From positions 1 through 5,362 of the forward strand of contig JAEZBO010000030.1 in NCBI GenBank assembly GCA_023427085.1: a stretch of 5,362 bases of DNA. Reading direction: 5' to 3'. The position numbers and the translations under genes were made by a program. The notes under the pieces are model-generated. The model did not search any database, was not told the DNA's origin, and worked only from the letters and a program-made list of their open reading frames with translations. This stretch comes from Pseudomonadota bacterium (GTDB lineage Bacteria; Pseudomonadota; Gammaproteobacteria; Burkholderiales; Burkholderiaceae_B). Shown piece by piece: positions 1-5,362 of the stretch; the first letter of the stretch is position 1; the number at the start of each line of letters is the position of its first letter.

Positions 1-18
1 GGGGGGCCGGCTTGCGTT

Positions 19-45
19 GGGGGGCCCGCAACCCGGGGGCCCCCC
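19..45. repeat. G/C-homopolymer hairpin, overlapping a minus-strand G-quadruplex motif
   Basis: Six G then three C (19-27) pair perfectly with three G then six C (37-45), giving a 9-bp all-GC stem around a 9-nt loop (28-36). On the minus strand, the C-runs at 25-27, 32-34, 40-47 and 51-54 read as four G-runs separated by loops of 4, 5 and 3 nt, which fits the standard G3+N1-7 quadruplex pattern. The two folds would compete. No regulatory role can be assigned. Homopolymer length here is also where sequencing errors are most likely. Confidence 0.55.
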
Positions 46-57
46 CCGCGCCCCTGT

Positions 58-190
58 TTGGCATTCGAGCCGTGATCGCCATCGGCCGGATCCCGAATGC
101 CATTCAGGGCGGCGATGGCCGTCAGCCGAATCCCGAATGCCATTTAGGGCGGCGATGGCCGCCAGCCGAACCCCGAATGCCATTTCGGGC
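58..190. repeat. 40-bp tandem repeat array, about 2.4 clear units plus a decayed one
   Basis: Unit 1 (91-130) and unit 2 (131-170) agree at 38 of 40 positions, differing only at 105/145 and 122/162. Unit 3 starts at 171, matches unit 2 for 15 bases with one change, then diverges into the hairpin at 179-213. A decayed unit lies to the left: 69-90 matches 109-130 at 16 of 22 positions. Each clear unit contains GAATGCCATT. In unit 1 this is part of the odd palindrome GAATG-C-CATTC, and the inverted form GGCATTCG occurs at 60-67. The 40-bp period shifts the reading frame with each copy, which argues against coding. Confidence 0.85.
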
Positions 191-213
191 CGCGCAGGGC
201 GGCCCGAAATGGC
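179..213. repeat. Perfect 15-bp inverted repeat with a 5-nt loop
   Basis: GCCATTTCGGGCCGC at 179-193 is the exact reverse complement of 199-213, leaving loop GCAGG (194-198). The left arm is the start of the third 40-bp unit, so the right arm looks like a partial inverted copy of that unit. No T-run follows on either strand, so it is not a standard Rho-independent terminator. It could act as an mRNA 3'-end stabiliser or a cruciform, or simply be a by-product of repeat rearrangement. Confidence 0.8.
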
Positions 214-306
214 GGCCCCGCAAAGTCTTCGGCACTCCAAAGCCCCCACGCCAGAAGGCAAGAACCCCCAAGCCCCGCAGCCCAAGTCACGATCCGCGCC
301 GCCGCA

Positions 307-412
307 GGCCGGCGAGGCACGCAAGCCGTGCTAGCGATTTCTGGCGGGGCCGCGGCGCGACCGCGCCGCACCCGACAGCATGAGCGAGCAGGGCTTGCGT
401 GCCTCGCCGGCC
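307..412. repeat. Long inverted repeat: REP-like units R1 (inverted) and R2
   Basis: Positions 307-327 and 392-412 are perfect 21-nt reverse complements. With two mismatches allowed the arms extend to 307-335 and 384-412 (27 of 29 paired), enclosing 48 nt (336-383). Inside that loop sits a second GC hairpin, 352-359 against 362-369. Each 21-nt core can also fold alone, with GGC/GCC closing pairs, a 2x2 internal mismatch, GCG/CGC pairs and a 5-nt loop. Imperfect hairpins arranged as an inverted pair resemble REP/BIME elements; that label is inference. Confidence 0.75.
352..369. repeat. GC-only hairpin nested inside the long inverted repeat
   Basis: GCGGCGCG (352-359) is complementary to CGCGCCGC (362-369). 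Sterically this is best read as a 7-bp stem with a 4-nt loop (359-362). It sits inside the loop of the 307-412 inverted repeat, so the pair would form a stacked hairpin or cruciform. No T-tract follows on either strand. Confidence 0.5.
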
Positions 413-493
413 GTCAACCTGCGGTGGGACAGAAGAGCAAGCAGCCGATAGACATGAGCGAGCAGGGCTCACGCGCCTCATCAGCCGTCAACC
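379..493. repeat. Direct repeat of REP-like units R2 and R3, 74 bp apart
   Basis: R2 (379-419) and R3 (453-493) match at 35 of 41 positions. All six differences are transitions and all fall within the 21-nt hairpin core (392-412 versus 466-486); the 13 bases before and 7 bases after the core are identical. Similarity may extend left to about 372 and 445 with a single inserted base. R3 ends only 3 nt beyond the rsgA stop codon, so both copies would lie in the rsgA mRNA 3' region. On the plus strand each copy contains an ATG with a short open frame starting MSEQG, but the frames differ and neither has a convincing ribosome binding site. Confidence 0.8.
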
Positions 494-496
494 ACC

Positions 497-1399
497 CTAA
501 TACCGCTGCCCCTGCTCGTTCTCACGCAGGATACGTTCGTACAAGGCATGCCGAGCCGGCAGGATCTGCCCCGCCGCCAAGGCCGCCAGCACACCGCAGC
601 CCGGCTCGTGGCGATGCGTGCAGTTGTAGAAACGGCAGGCCTGCAGATGGGCGTCGAACTCCGGAAACCCGCGCTCCACGTCCTTGCTGTCCAGGTGCTG
701 CAAGCCGAAGGCCTGGAAGCCCGGCGAATCGATCAGGTCGCCGCCGCCCGGCAGGTGATACAGCCGCGTGCTGGTTGTCGTGTGCCGCCCCATGTCCAGC
801 GCCGACGAATGCTCGCGCGTCGCCGCGCCGGCGCTCGGCACCAGCACATTGAGCAGCGTTGATTTACCCATGCCGCTTTGACCCAGCAGCAGGCTGGTCT
901 GGCCATCCAGCAGCGGCGCCAGACGGCTCTGCACGCCGGCAGGGTCGTGGGCCGACAGCTCGACCACCGGCACGTCCAGCGTGTGTACCACCGCCAGCTT
1001 CTGGCGCGCCAGCGCCAGGCCATCCTCGACGTCGACCTTGTTGAGCACCACCAGCGGACGGATGCCGGCGCTCCAGGCGCCCGTCAGCGCCCGGCCGAGC
1101 AGGTCTTCCGAGAAGGTCGGCTGTACCGCGACGACGATCAGCAACTGGTCGACGTTGGCGGCGAACTGCTTGGTGCGTTGTTCGTCCGAGCGGTACAGCA
1201 GGTTGCGGCGTTCGCTGACCGATTCGATGCTGCCTTCGTCGCGGCCTTGCGGCTGGATCAGCACCCGGTCGCCGACCGCGGCCGCGCCGGCCTTCTTGCC
1301 GCGCGGAAAACAGTGGCGCTCGCTGCCGTCGTCGAACTCGACCGTGTAGTGGCGGCCGTGCGCGGCAACGACGCGGCCGGCCAGTTGGGCGGCCGTCAT
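497..1399 (-). CDS. rsgA: Ribosome small subunit-dependent GTPase A (RsgA/YjeQ)
   Basis: This 300-residue protein is a circularly permuted GTPase that binds the immature 30S ribosomal subunit in the cytoplasm and couples GTP hydrolysis to late maturation and release of assembly factors such as RbfA. An N-terminal OB-fold (about residues 1-65) is followed by the permuted GTPase order: G4 NKVD at 120-123, G5 SAH at 149-151, P-loop GQSGMGKS at 173-180, the switch/G2 region GRHTTTST at 204-211 and G3 DSPG at 224-227. The C-terminal zinc knuckle is complete as C255-x4-C260-x-H262-x5-C268. Length is within the usual 290-350. Its ATG overlaps the upstream peptidase stop by 4 bp (ATGA), implying translational coupling and a shared transcript. 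It ends with TAG just before the REP-like repeats. Nothing key is missing. Confidence 0.97.
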   Translation of the reverse strand: MTAAQLAGRVVAAHGRHYTVEFDDGSERHCFPRGKKAGAAAVGDRVLIQPQGRDEGSIESVSERRNLLYRSDEQRTKQFAANVDQLLIVVAVQPTFSEDLLGRALTGAWSAGIRPLVVLNKVDVEDGLALARQKLAVVHTLDVPVVELSAHDPAGVQSRLAPLLDGQTSLLLGQSGMGKSTLLNVLVPSAGAATREHSSALDMGRHTTTSTRLYHLPGGGDLIDSPGFQAFGLQHLDSKDVERGFPEFDAHLQACRFYNCTHRHEPGCGVLAALAAGQILPARHALYERILRENEQGQRY

Positions 1400-2670
1400 G
1401 CGGCAGCCAGATGGCGGATGCGGATCGCCGCCGGCGGATGGCTGTCGTAGAAGGCCGAGTGCACCGGGTCGGGCGTCAGCGTCGCGGCGTTGTCGTCGTA
1501 GAGCTTGACCAGCGCCGACACCAGGTAGGCCGCTTCGCTTTGCTCGGCGGCATAACGGTCGGCCTCGAACTCGTCGCGGCGCGAATACCAGCTGGCCAGC
1601 GGCGTGAACGGGAACGTGAACACCGGCACGACCAGGAAGAACAGCAGCAGCGCCATCGCGTCGTTACGCCCGCCCAACTGCGGCAGCACGCCGAGCGAGG
1701 TATAGAACCAGGCTTGCTGGGCCAGCCAGCCGAGCACCGCGAACAGGACCAGCGCGGCGCCGAAACTGAACACCATGCGGCGCACGATGTGACGGCGCTT
1801 GAAGTGGCCCAGCTCGTGCGCCAGCACCGCTTCGATCTCGTCGCCGTTGAGCTTGGCCAGCAGGGTGTCGAAGAACACGATGCGGCGCGATTTGCCGAAA
1901 CCGGTGAAGTAGGCGTTGCCGTGCGCCGAGCGCTTGGAGCCGTCCATCACGAACAGCCCGTCGATCGCGAAGCCGCAACGCTGCGCCAGCGCCTTGATGC
2001 GGTCGGCCAGCCGGGCATCGGCCAGCGGCGTGAACTTGTTGAACAGCGGCGCGATCAGCGTCGGGAAGATCAGCAGCACCAGCAGGTTGAAGCCCGACCA
2101 GACCGCCCAGGCCCAGATCCACCAGTAGCTGCCGGCGCTGCCCATCAACCACAGCACCACCCAGGCCAGCGGCAGGCCCAGCAGCGCCGAGACCAGCGCC
2201 GCCTTGGCCGCGTCGGTGGCGAACAGCCACGGCGTCATGCGGTTGAAGCCGAAGCGCGCCTCGAGCCGGAACTGGCGGTACAGCGTGAAGGGCAGGCCGG
2301 CCACGCCGAGCACGACGGTGACCAGCGTCAGCAGCAGCAGCTGGCGGACCATGTCGCCGGCCGACAGCGCCGAGGCCAGCGAGGCGGCCAGCAGGTCGAG
2401 CGCCTGCAGCCCGCCCAGCAGCGTCAGGCCGACCAGGATCGCCGCGTCGTAGATGCGCTCGAGCATGCCGAGCCGGGCCCGCGCGACCGTGTAGTCGGCC
2501 GCGCGCTGATGGCTGCTCAGGCCGATGCGCGAGGCGAACTCGGCCGGCACCTCGTGGCGGCGGGTGGCGACGTGGCGGATCTGGCGGCTGGCCAGCCAGA
2601 GCTTGACCAGCACGTCCAGGGCCAGCATCGCGACGAACGCCAGCGTGAAAAGGGAGAGCTCAGATTGCAT
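1396..2670 (-). CDS. M48 family (Ste24/CAAX-protease type) integral membrane zinc metallopeptidase
   Basis: A 424-residue inner-membrane peptidase of the M48A/Ste24-like group. The zinc site is HELGH at 285-289, with H285 and H289 as ligands and E286 catalytic. The third ligand is probably E367 in the EFEAD motif at 367-371. A conserved SHPP motif lies at 410-413. Hydrophobic stretches suggest about seven membrane segments: roughly 5-26, 75-98, 109-130, 155-176, 182-208, 299-320 and 337-357. The middle region carries the LEARFGFNRMTP motif (136-147) typical of Ste24 homologues. Bacteria lack protein prenylation, so the eukaryotic CAAX role does not transfer; turnover or processing of membrane proteins is the usual inference and the substrate is unknown. 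It is the first gene of a unit with rsgA (4-bp overlap) and divergent from orn, 49 bp away. The start at 2670 begins the first membrane helix; its Shine-Dalgarno match (CAGG) is weak. Confidence 0.92.
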   Translation of the reverse strand: MQSELSLFTLAFVAMLALDVLVKLWLASRQIRHVATRRHEVPAEFASRIGLSSHQRAADYTVARARLGMLERIYDAAILVGLTLLGGLQALDLLAASLASALSAGDMVRQLLLLTLVTVVLGVAGLPFTLYRQFRLEARFGFNRMTPWLFATDAAKAALVSALLGLPLAWVVLWLMGSAGSYWWIWAWAVWSGFNLLVLLIFPTLIAPLFNKFTPLADARLADRIKALAQRCGFAIDGLFVMDGSKRSAHGNAYFTGFGKSRRIVFFDTLLAKLNGDEIEAVLAHELGHFKRRHIVRRMVFSFGAALVLFAVLGWLAQQAWFYTSLGVLPQLGGRNDAMALLLFFLVVPVFTFPFTPLASWYSRRDEFEADRYAAEQSEAAYLVSALVKLYDDNAATLTPDPVHSAFYDSHPPAAIRIRHLAAA

Positions 2671-2719
2671 GCGGCCTGTCTGTGAGAAAATCCGGGGTTT
2701 CCAAAGGCACTCAAATTAT
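2671..2719. promoter_or_regulatory. Divergent gap between the M48 peptidase gene and orn, presumed promoters both ways
   Basis: The 49 bp between two oppositely pointing start codons must hold, or overlap, the promoters for both units. I find no good -35/-10 pair in either direction. AAAGG at 2703-2707 is the likely orn ribosome binding site, though 12 nt from the ATG is longer than usual. CAGG is the best candidate for the peptidase gene. Promoter elements may extend into the coding ends. Confidence 0.4.
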
Positions 2720-3265
2720 ATGGCGCAGAACGAAAACCGCCTGGTCTGGCTCGATATGGAGATGACCGGCCTGGATCCCGAAAAGGAACGCATCATCGAA
2801 GTCGCGGTGGTCGTGACCGAACCCGACCTGACCGTGGTCGCCGAAGGCCCGGTGCTGGTCGTGCACCAGCCCGACAGCCTGCTCGACGCGATGGACAGCT
2901 GGAACACCTCGACCCACGGCAAGAGCGGCCTGACCGACAAGGTCCGCGCCTCGACGATCTCCGAGGCGCAGGCCGAGCAGATGCTGGTCGAGTTCCTGGC
3001 CCAGCACGTGCCGGCCGGCAAGTCGCCGCTGTGCGGCAACACGATCAGCCAGGACCGCCGCTTCATGTTCCGCTACATGCCCAAGCTCGAGGCGTTCTTC
3101 CATTACCGCAACCTCGACGTCAGCACGCTCAAGGAGCTGGCGCGCCGCTGGCGCCCGGACGTCTACAAGGGGTTCGACAAGAAGAGCCGCCACGAGGCGC
3201 TGGCCGACATCTACGAGTCGATCCAGGAGCTCAAGTACTACCGCGAGCACTTCCTGAAGGTGTGA
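2720..3265 (+). CDS. orn: Oligoribonuclease (3'-5' exoribonuclease of the DEDDh family)
   Basis: This 181-residue enzyme degrades the 2-5 nt RNA ends left by other nucleases, especially dinucleotides, to mononucleotides in the cytoplasm. By removing pGpG it also completes cyclic-di-GMP breakdown. All catalytic residues are present: D12 and E14 in WLDMEMTG (10-17), D112 in SQDRRF (110-115), and H158 and D163 in the SRHEALADI segment (156-164). This spacing agrees, as I recall it, with Escherichia coli Orn, which is also 181 residues. The C-terminal YYREHFLKV is typical. The open frame extends upstream into the peptidase gene, but ATG 2720 is chosen because family homology starts there (MAQNENRLVWLD). 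It is divergent from the peptidase gene and overlaps the end of paaX by 35 bp tail-to-tail. Confidence 0.97.
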   Translation: MAQNENRLVWLDMEMTGLDPEKERIIEVAVVVTEPDLTVVAEGPVLVVHQPDSLLDAMDSWNTSTHGKSGLTDKVRASTISEAQAEQMLVEFLAQHVPAGKSPLCGNTISQDRRFMFRYMPKLEAFFHYRNLDVSTLKELARRWRPDVYKGFDKKSRHEALADIYESIQELKYYREHFLKV

Positions 3266-4208
3266 TCGCCACGCCGCGCGGTGCGCCGCCGAAACGTTGC
3301 AGCGCCCAGGGCGCCAGCGGCGTGTAGGCGGCGTTGTCGCGACTGGCGATGCGTTCCAGGTGCTCCTCGGCGGCCGGGAACAGCGTCCAGTAGAGTTCTT
3401 CGCAAAGCTGGCGCGCGGCCAGTCCTGGCCAGTCGGCCGGCAGCAGCGGCGCCGGCAGCTGCGGATCGGTCAGCACGATGCGGCGCCAGCCGTGCGTCAG
3501 CAGCGTGCGCAAGGCAAAGGCCTGCTCGGGGGTGGGCGCCTGCAGCGCCAGCTGCGTGCGCAGCGCCGCGTATTGGCGCCAGAAGCCGCGATAGTGCGCG
3601 GCCAGGTCATCCAGGTTCCAGCACGCGCTGACCAGCTCGGCGATCGGCAGGCTGTCGGCGCCGGGCAGGTCGTGGCCGCGCAGCACCAGCGCGCGCCCCG
3701 GAATCTCGAGCTTTTCCAGGATGTCGTGCGCCGCGCCGGCATCGGTTTGCGGGTGCGCGAACACGCCGGGCGCGATCACGCCGAATCCTTCCCAGACCAG
3801 CTCGCGCCGCAGCTCGGCGCGCTCGGCCAGCTGGCTATTGCCGGTACGCGGCAATATCACCAAGGTCCATTCGCCGTTCCAGTCGGTCGGCGGCCCGGTG
3901 TAGATGCGCGCCGACGCGTGGGCGGTCTGCCGCAGGCCTTGCGGCGACAAGGTGTACAAGCTGCGCCGGCCGATCCGCTCGGACGTCAGCCAGCCCTGCG
4001 CGACCAGCCGGAACACGCTGGTGCGCAGCAGCCGCTCGTTCACGCCCAGCGGCGCGGTCAATTCGATCAGGTCACCCAGCCAGATGGCGCCGCCGTGCGG
4101 CGCCAGGGCGTCGCCCAGCAGCGTGACGCACAGGGACTTGGCGCGCGGCGCCTGCTGGGCCAGCTGCTGCTGCAGAAAAGCGTCGATCGGGGAGTTCAAG
4201 GCGGGCAT
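3231..4208 (-). CDS. paaX: PaaX-family repressor of the phenylacetate catabolic genes
   Basis: A 325-residue transcriptional repressor of the GntR-related PaaX family. In the characterised Escherichia coli system it blocks paa promoters until phenylacetyl-CoA binds. The winged helix-turn-helix covers about residues 22-92, with the diagnostic segments GGAIWLGDLIEL (39-50), NERLLRTSVFRL (57-68) and EGW-like QGWL followed by RIGRRSLYTLS (78-88). The central and C-terminal PaaX domains include WEGFGVIAPGVF (139-150), the DPQLPAPLLPADWPG region (248-262) and the family end signature LQRFGG (303-308). I place the start at 4208 (MPALNSPIDAF), which aligns with known N-termini and has AAGGA 2 nt upstream. 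In-frame ATGs at 4250 and 4268 lack a ribosome binding site and lie in the operator region. It is divergent from paaA, which fits control of that promoter and probably of itself. Confidence 0.93.
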   Translation of the reverse strand: MPALNSPIDAFLQQQLAQQAPRAKSLCVTLLGDALAPHGGAIWLGDLIELTAPLGVNERLLRTSVFRLVAQGWLTSERIGRRSLYTLSPQGLRQTAHASARIYTGPPTDWNGEWTLVILPRTGNSQLAERAELRRELVWEGFGVIAPGVFAHPQTDAGAAHDILEKLEIPGRALVLRGHDLPGADSLPIAELVSACWNLDDLAAHYRGFWRQYAALRTQLALQAPTPEQAFALRTLLTHGWRRIVLTDPQLPAPLLPADWPGLAARQLCEELYWTLFPAAEEHLERIASRDNAAYTPLAPWALQRFGGAPRGVAITPSGSARGST

Positions 4209-4245
4209 CGTCCTTCGGACAGTGCCGTCCCCAGCGGACGGCCGC

Positions 4246-4322
4246 GACATGATACATAAGCATGACATGATACAGAAATACGTTTGACAATGGATTTTGT
4301 GTATTAAATAATGCTCGTATCA
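4246..4322. promoter_or_regulatory. Candidate PaaX operator: repeated TGATAC half-sites between paaX and paaA
   Basis: This is an AT-rich island in GC-rich DNA. GACATGATACA occurs twice as an exact 11-bp direct repeat, at 4246-4256 and 4264-4274 (18-bp offset), and the following bases are also similar. The half-site TGATAC (4250-4255, 4268-4273) recurs inverted as GTATCA at 4317-4322. A second inverted pair is AATAC at 4277-4281 with GTATT at 4301-4305, flanking the promoter spacer. The inverted arms bracket the -35 and -10 boxes and reach the expected transcription start, a sensible layout for repression. Assignment to PaaX is inference from position and from the known TGATTC-type core of the Escherichia coli operator. 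Confidence 0.6.
4284..4312 (+). promoter_or_regulatory. Sigma70-type promoter for paaA
   Basis: A perfect TTGACA -35 box (4284-4289) is followed, after 17 bp, by AATAAT (4307-4312; five of six to consensus). Transcription would start near 4319, giving a leader of about 40 nt before the paaA start. The start site would fall in the inverted half-site GTATCA (4317-4322). A near-consensus promoter overlapped by repeats suits strong expression held off by a repressor. Confidence 0.75.
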
Positions 4323-4344
4323 GCAGCGTGCCAAGCACACGCGC

Positions 4345-4351
4345 AAGGAGG
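4345..4351 (+). promoter_or_regulatory. Strong Shine-Dalgarno site deciding the paaA start
   Basis: AAGGAGG lies 7 nt before the ATG at 4359. It selects that codon over the in-frame ATG at 4311, which overlaps the -10 box and precedes the likely transcription start. Confidence 0.85.
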
Positions 4352-4358
4352 CAAGACC

Positions 4359-5348
4359 ATGTATGCCCAACTAGTCGAAACCGGTGTCTCGCGTGTCCGC
4401 GACGCCGCCGAACTGCAAGGTCCCGAGGCCGAGTTCCAGCGCCGCATCGACGATGGCGTGCGCATCGAGCCGCAGGACTGGATGCCCGACAACTACCGCA
4501 AGACGCTGGTGCGCCAGATTTCGCAGCACGCCCACTCCGAGATCGTCGGCATGCTGCCCGAGGGCAACTGGCTGACCCGCGCACCCACGCTCAAGCGCAA
4601 AGCGATCCTGCTGGCCAAGGTGCAGGACGAATGCGGCCATGGTCTGTACCTGTACAGCGCGGCCGAGACGCTGGGCGTGTCGCGCGAGCAGTTGGTCGAC
4701 GACCTGCATGCCGGCCGCGCCAAGTACTCCAGCATCTTCAATTACCCGACGCTGTCGTGGGCCGACATCGGCATGATCGGCTGGCTGGTCGACGGCTCGG
4801 CGATCATCAACCAGATTCCGCTGTGCCGCTGTTCCTACGGCCCTTACGCCCGCGCGATGGTGCGGGTCTGCAAGGAAGAATCCTTCCATCAGCGCCAGGG
4901 TTACGACCTGCTGATCCAGATGTGCCTGCACGGCACCCCCGAGCAGAAGCAGATGTGCCAGGAAGCGCTGAACCGCTGGTGGTGGCCGGCGCTGATGATG
5001 TTCGGCCCGCCCGACGCCGATTCGCCCAACAGCGCGCAGTCGATGGCCTGGAAGATCAAGCTGTTCTCCAACGATGAACTGCGCCAGAAGATGGTCGACC
5101 AGACCGTGCCGCAGGCCGAATTCCTGGGCCTGACCGTGCCCGACGCCGATCTCAAGTGGAACGCCGAGCGCGGCCACTACGATTTTGGCGAGATCGACTG
5201 GGACGAGTTCTATGCGGTGCTGCGCGGCAATGGCCCGTGCAACCGCGAACGGCTGCAGGCCCGCCGCCAGGCCCACGAGCAGGGCGCCTGGGTGCGCGAG
5301 GCCTTGCTGGCCCACGCCGACAAACACGAGCGGCGCGCCGCCGCCTGA
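4359..5348 (+). CDS. paaA: Phenylacetyl-CoA 1,2-epoxidase catalytic subunit PaaA
   Basis: A 329-residue di-iron oxygenase subunit. With PaaB, PaaC and the reductase PaaE it converts phenylacetyl-CoA, O2 and NADPH to the ring-1,2-epoxide, the step that breaks aromaticity in aerobic phenylacetate breakdown. The ferritin-like fold shows two ExxH motifs, E91-x2-H94 in KVQDECGHG and E174-x2-H177 in CKEESFHQRQG. E61 and D145 lie 30 and 29 residues before them and are the likely remaining iron ligands. Family blocks include IEPQDWMPDNYRKTL (36-50), KYSSIFNYPTLSWADIG (122-138) and RWWWPALMMFGP (206-217). The N-terminus is about 20 residues longer than in Escherichia coli. Residue 92, inside the first iron motif, is Cys where I recall Ala. 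It is divergent from paaX and presumably first in a paa operon; only 14 bases follow its TGA, with no terminator seen. Confidence 0.97.
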   Translation: MYAQLVETGVSRVRDAAELQGPEAEFQRRIDDGVRIEPQDWMPDNYRKTLVRQISQHAHSEIVGMLPEGNWLTRAPTLKRKAILLAKVQDECGHGLYLYSAAETLGVSREQLVDDLHAGRAKYSSIFNYPTLSWADIGMIGWLVDGSAIINQIPLCRCSYGPYARAMVRVCKEESFHQRQGYDLLIQMCLHGTPEQKQMCQEALNRWWWPALMMFGPPDADSPNSAQSMAWKIKLFSNDELRQKMVDQTVPQAEFLGLTVPDADLKWNAERGHYDFGEIDWDEFYAVLRGNGPCNRERLQARRQAHEQGAWVREALLAHADKHERRAAA

Positions 5349-5362
5349 GCGCAGGCCAGGCG

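Larger units (their letters stand above)
1..496. other. Repeat-rich non-coding region downstream of rsgA
   Basis: I see no gene in this stretch. The open frames that cross it are biased to Arg, Pro and Ala as expected of random GC-rich DNA, run through repeats whose 40-bp and 74-bp periods are not multiples of three, and match no family I recognise. It holds a G/C-homopolymer hairpin (19-45), a 40-bp tandem array (about 58-190), a perfect 15-bp hairpin (179-213) and three related REP-like units (307-335 inverted, 379-419, 453-493). Positions 214-306 show nothing I can name. No intrinsic terminator with a T-tract is visible for rsgA, whose transcript enters this region from the right. A gene lying off the left edge could begin or end nearby, but none reaches into the window. 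Confidence 0.7.

Overview
The window is about two-thirds G+C and reads as chromosomal DNA of a betaproteobacterium, probably Burkholderiales or a relative. This rests on the gene order (M48 peptidase and rsgA on one strand, orn divergent from them), on protein resemblance recalled from memory, and on codon use rich in G/C at third positions. I cannot name the genus from the sequence alone.

Layout, left to right. Positions 1-496 carry no convincing gene but are full of structure: a G/C-homopolymer hairpin, a 40-bp tandem repeat array, a perfect 15-bp hairpin, and a family of three REP-like units (one inverted, two direct) lying just beyond the rsgA stop codon. Positions 497-2670, minus strand, hold a two-gene unit: an M48 (Ste24/CAAX-protease type) membrane metallopeptidase followed, with a 4-bp ATGA overlap, by rsgA, the ribosome small-subunit maturation GTPase. 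After a 49-bp divergent gap, orn (oligoribonuclease) runs on the plus strand (2720-3265). Its 3' end overlaps tail-to-tail by 35 bp with paaX on the minus strand (3231-4208). A 150-bp gap, AT-rich in the part nearest paaA and with a strong sigma70-type promoter and repeated TGATAC half-sites, separates paaX from the divergent paaA (4359-5348). The window ends 14 bases after the paaA stop.

The genes fall into two groups. M48, rsgA and orn are housekeeping: membrane protein quality control or processing, 30S subunit maturation, and the last step of RNA decay. paaX and paaA are the control edge of a phenylacetate catabolic cluster: PaaX is the phenylacetyl-CoA-responsive repressor and PaaA the di-iron catalytic subunit of the phenylacetyl-CoA epoxidase. 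The promoter between them has the layout of a PaaX-controlled switch, and the rest of the paa genes (paaB onward) would be expected just past the right edge.

No undescribed protein system is visible. The least explained material is the repeat-dense non-coding block at 1-496, especially the REP-like family, whose copies differ only by transitions, including one compensatory base-pair change.
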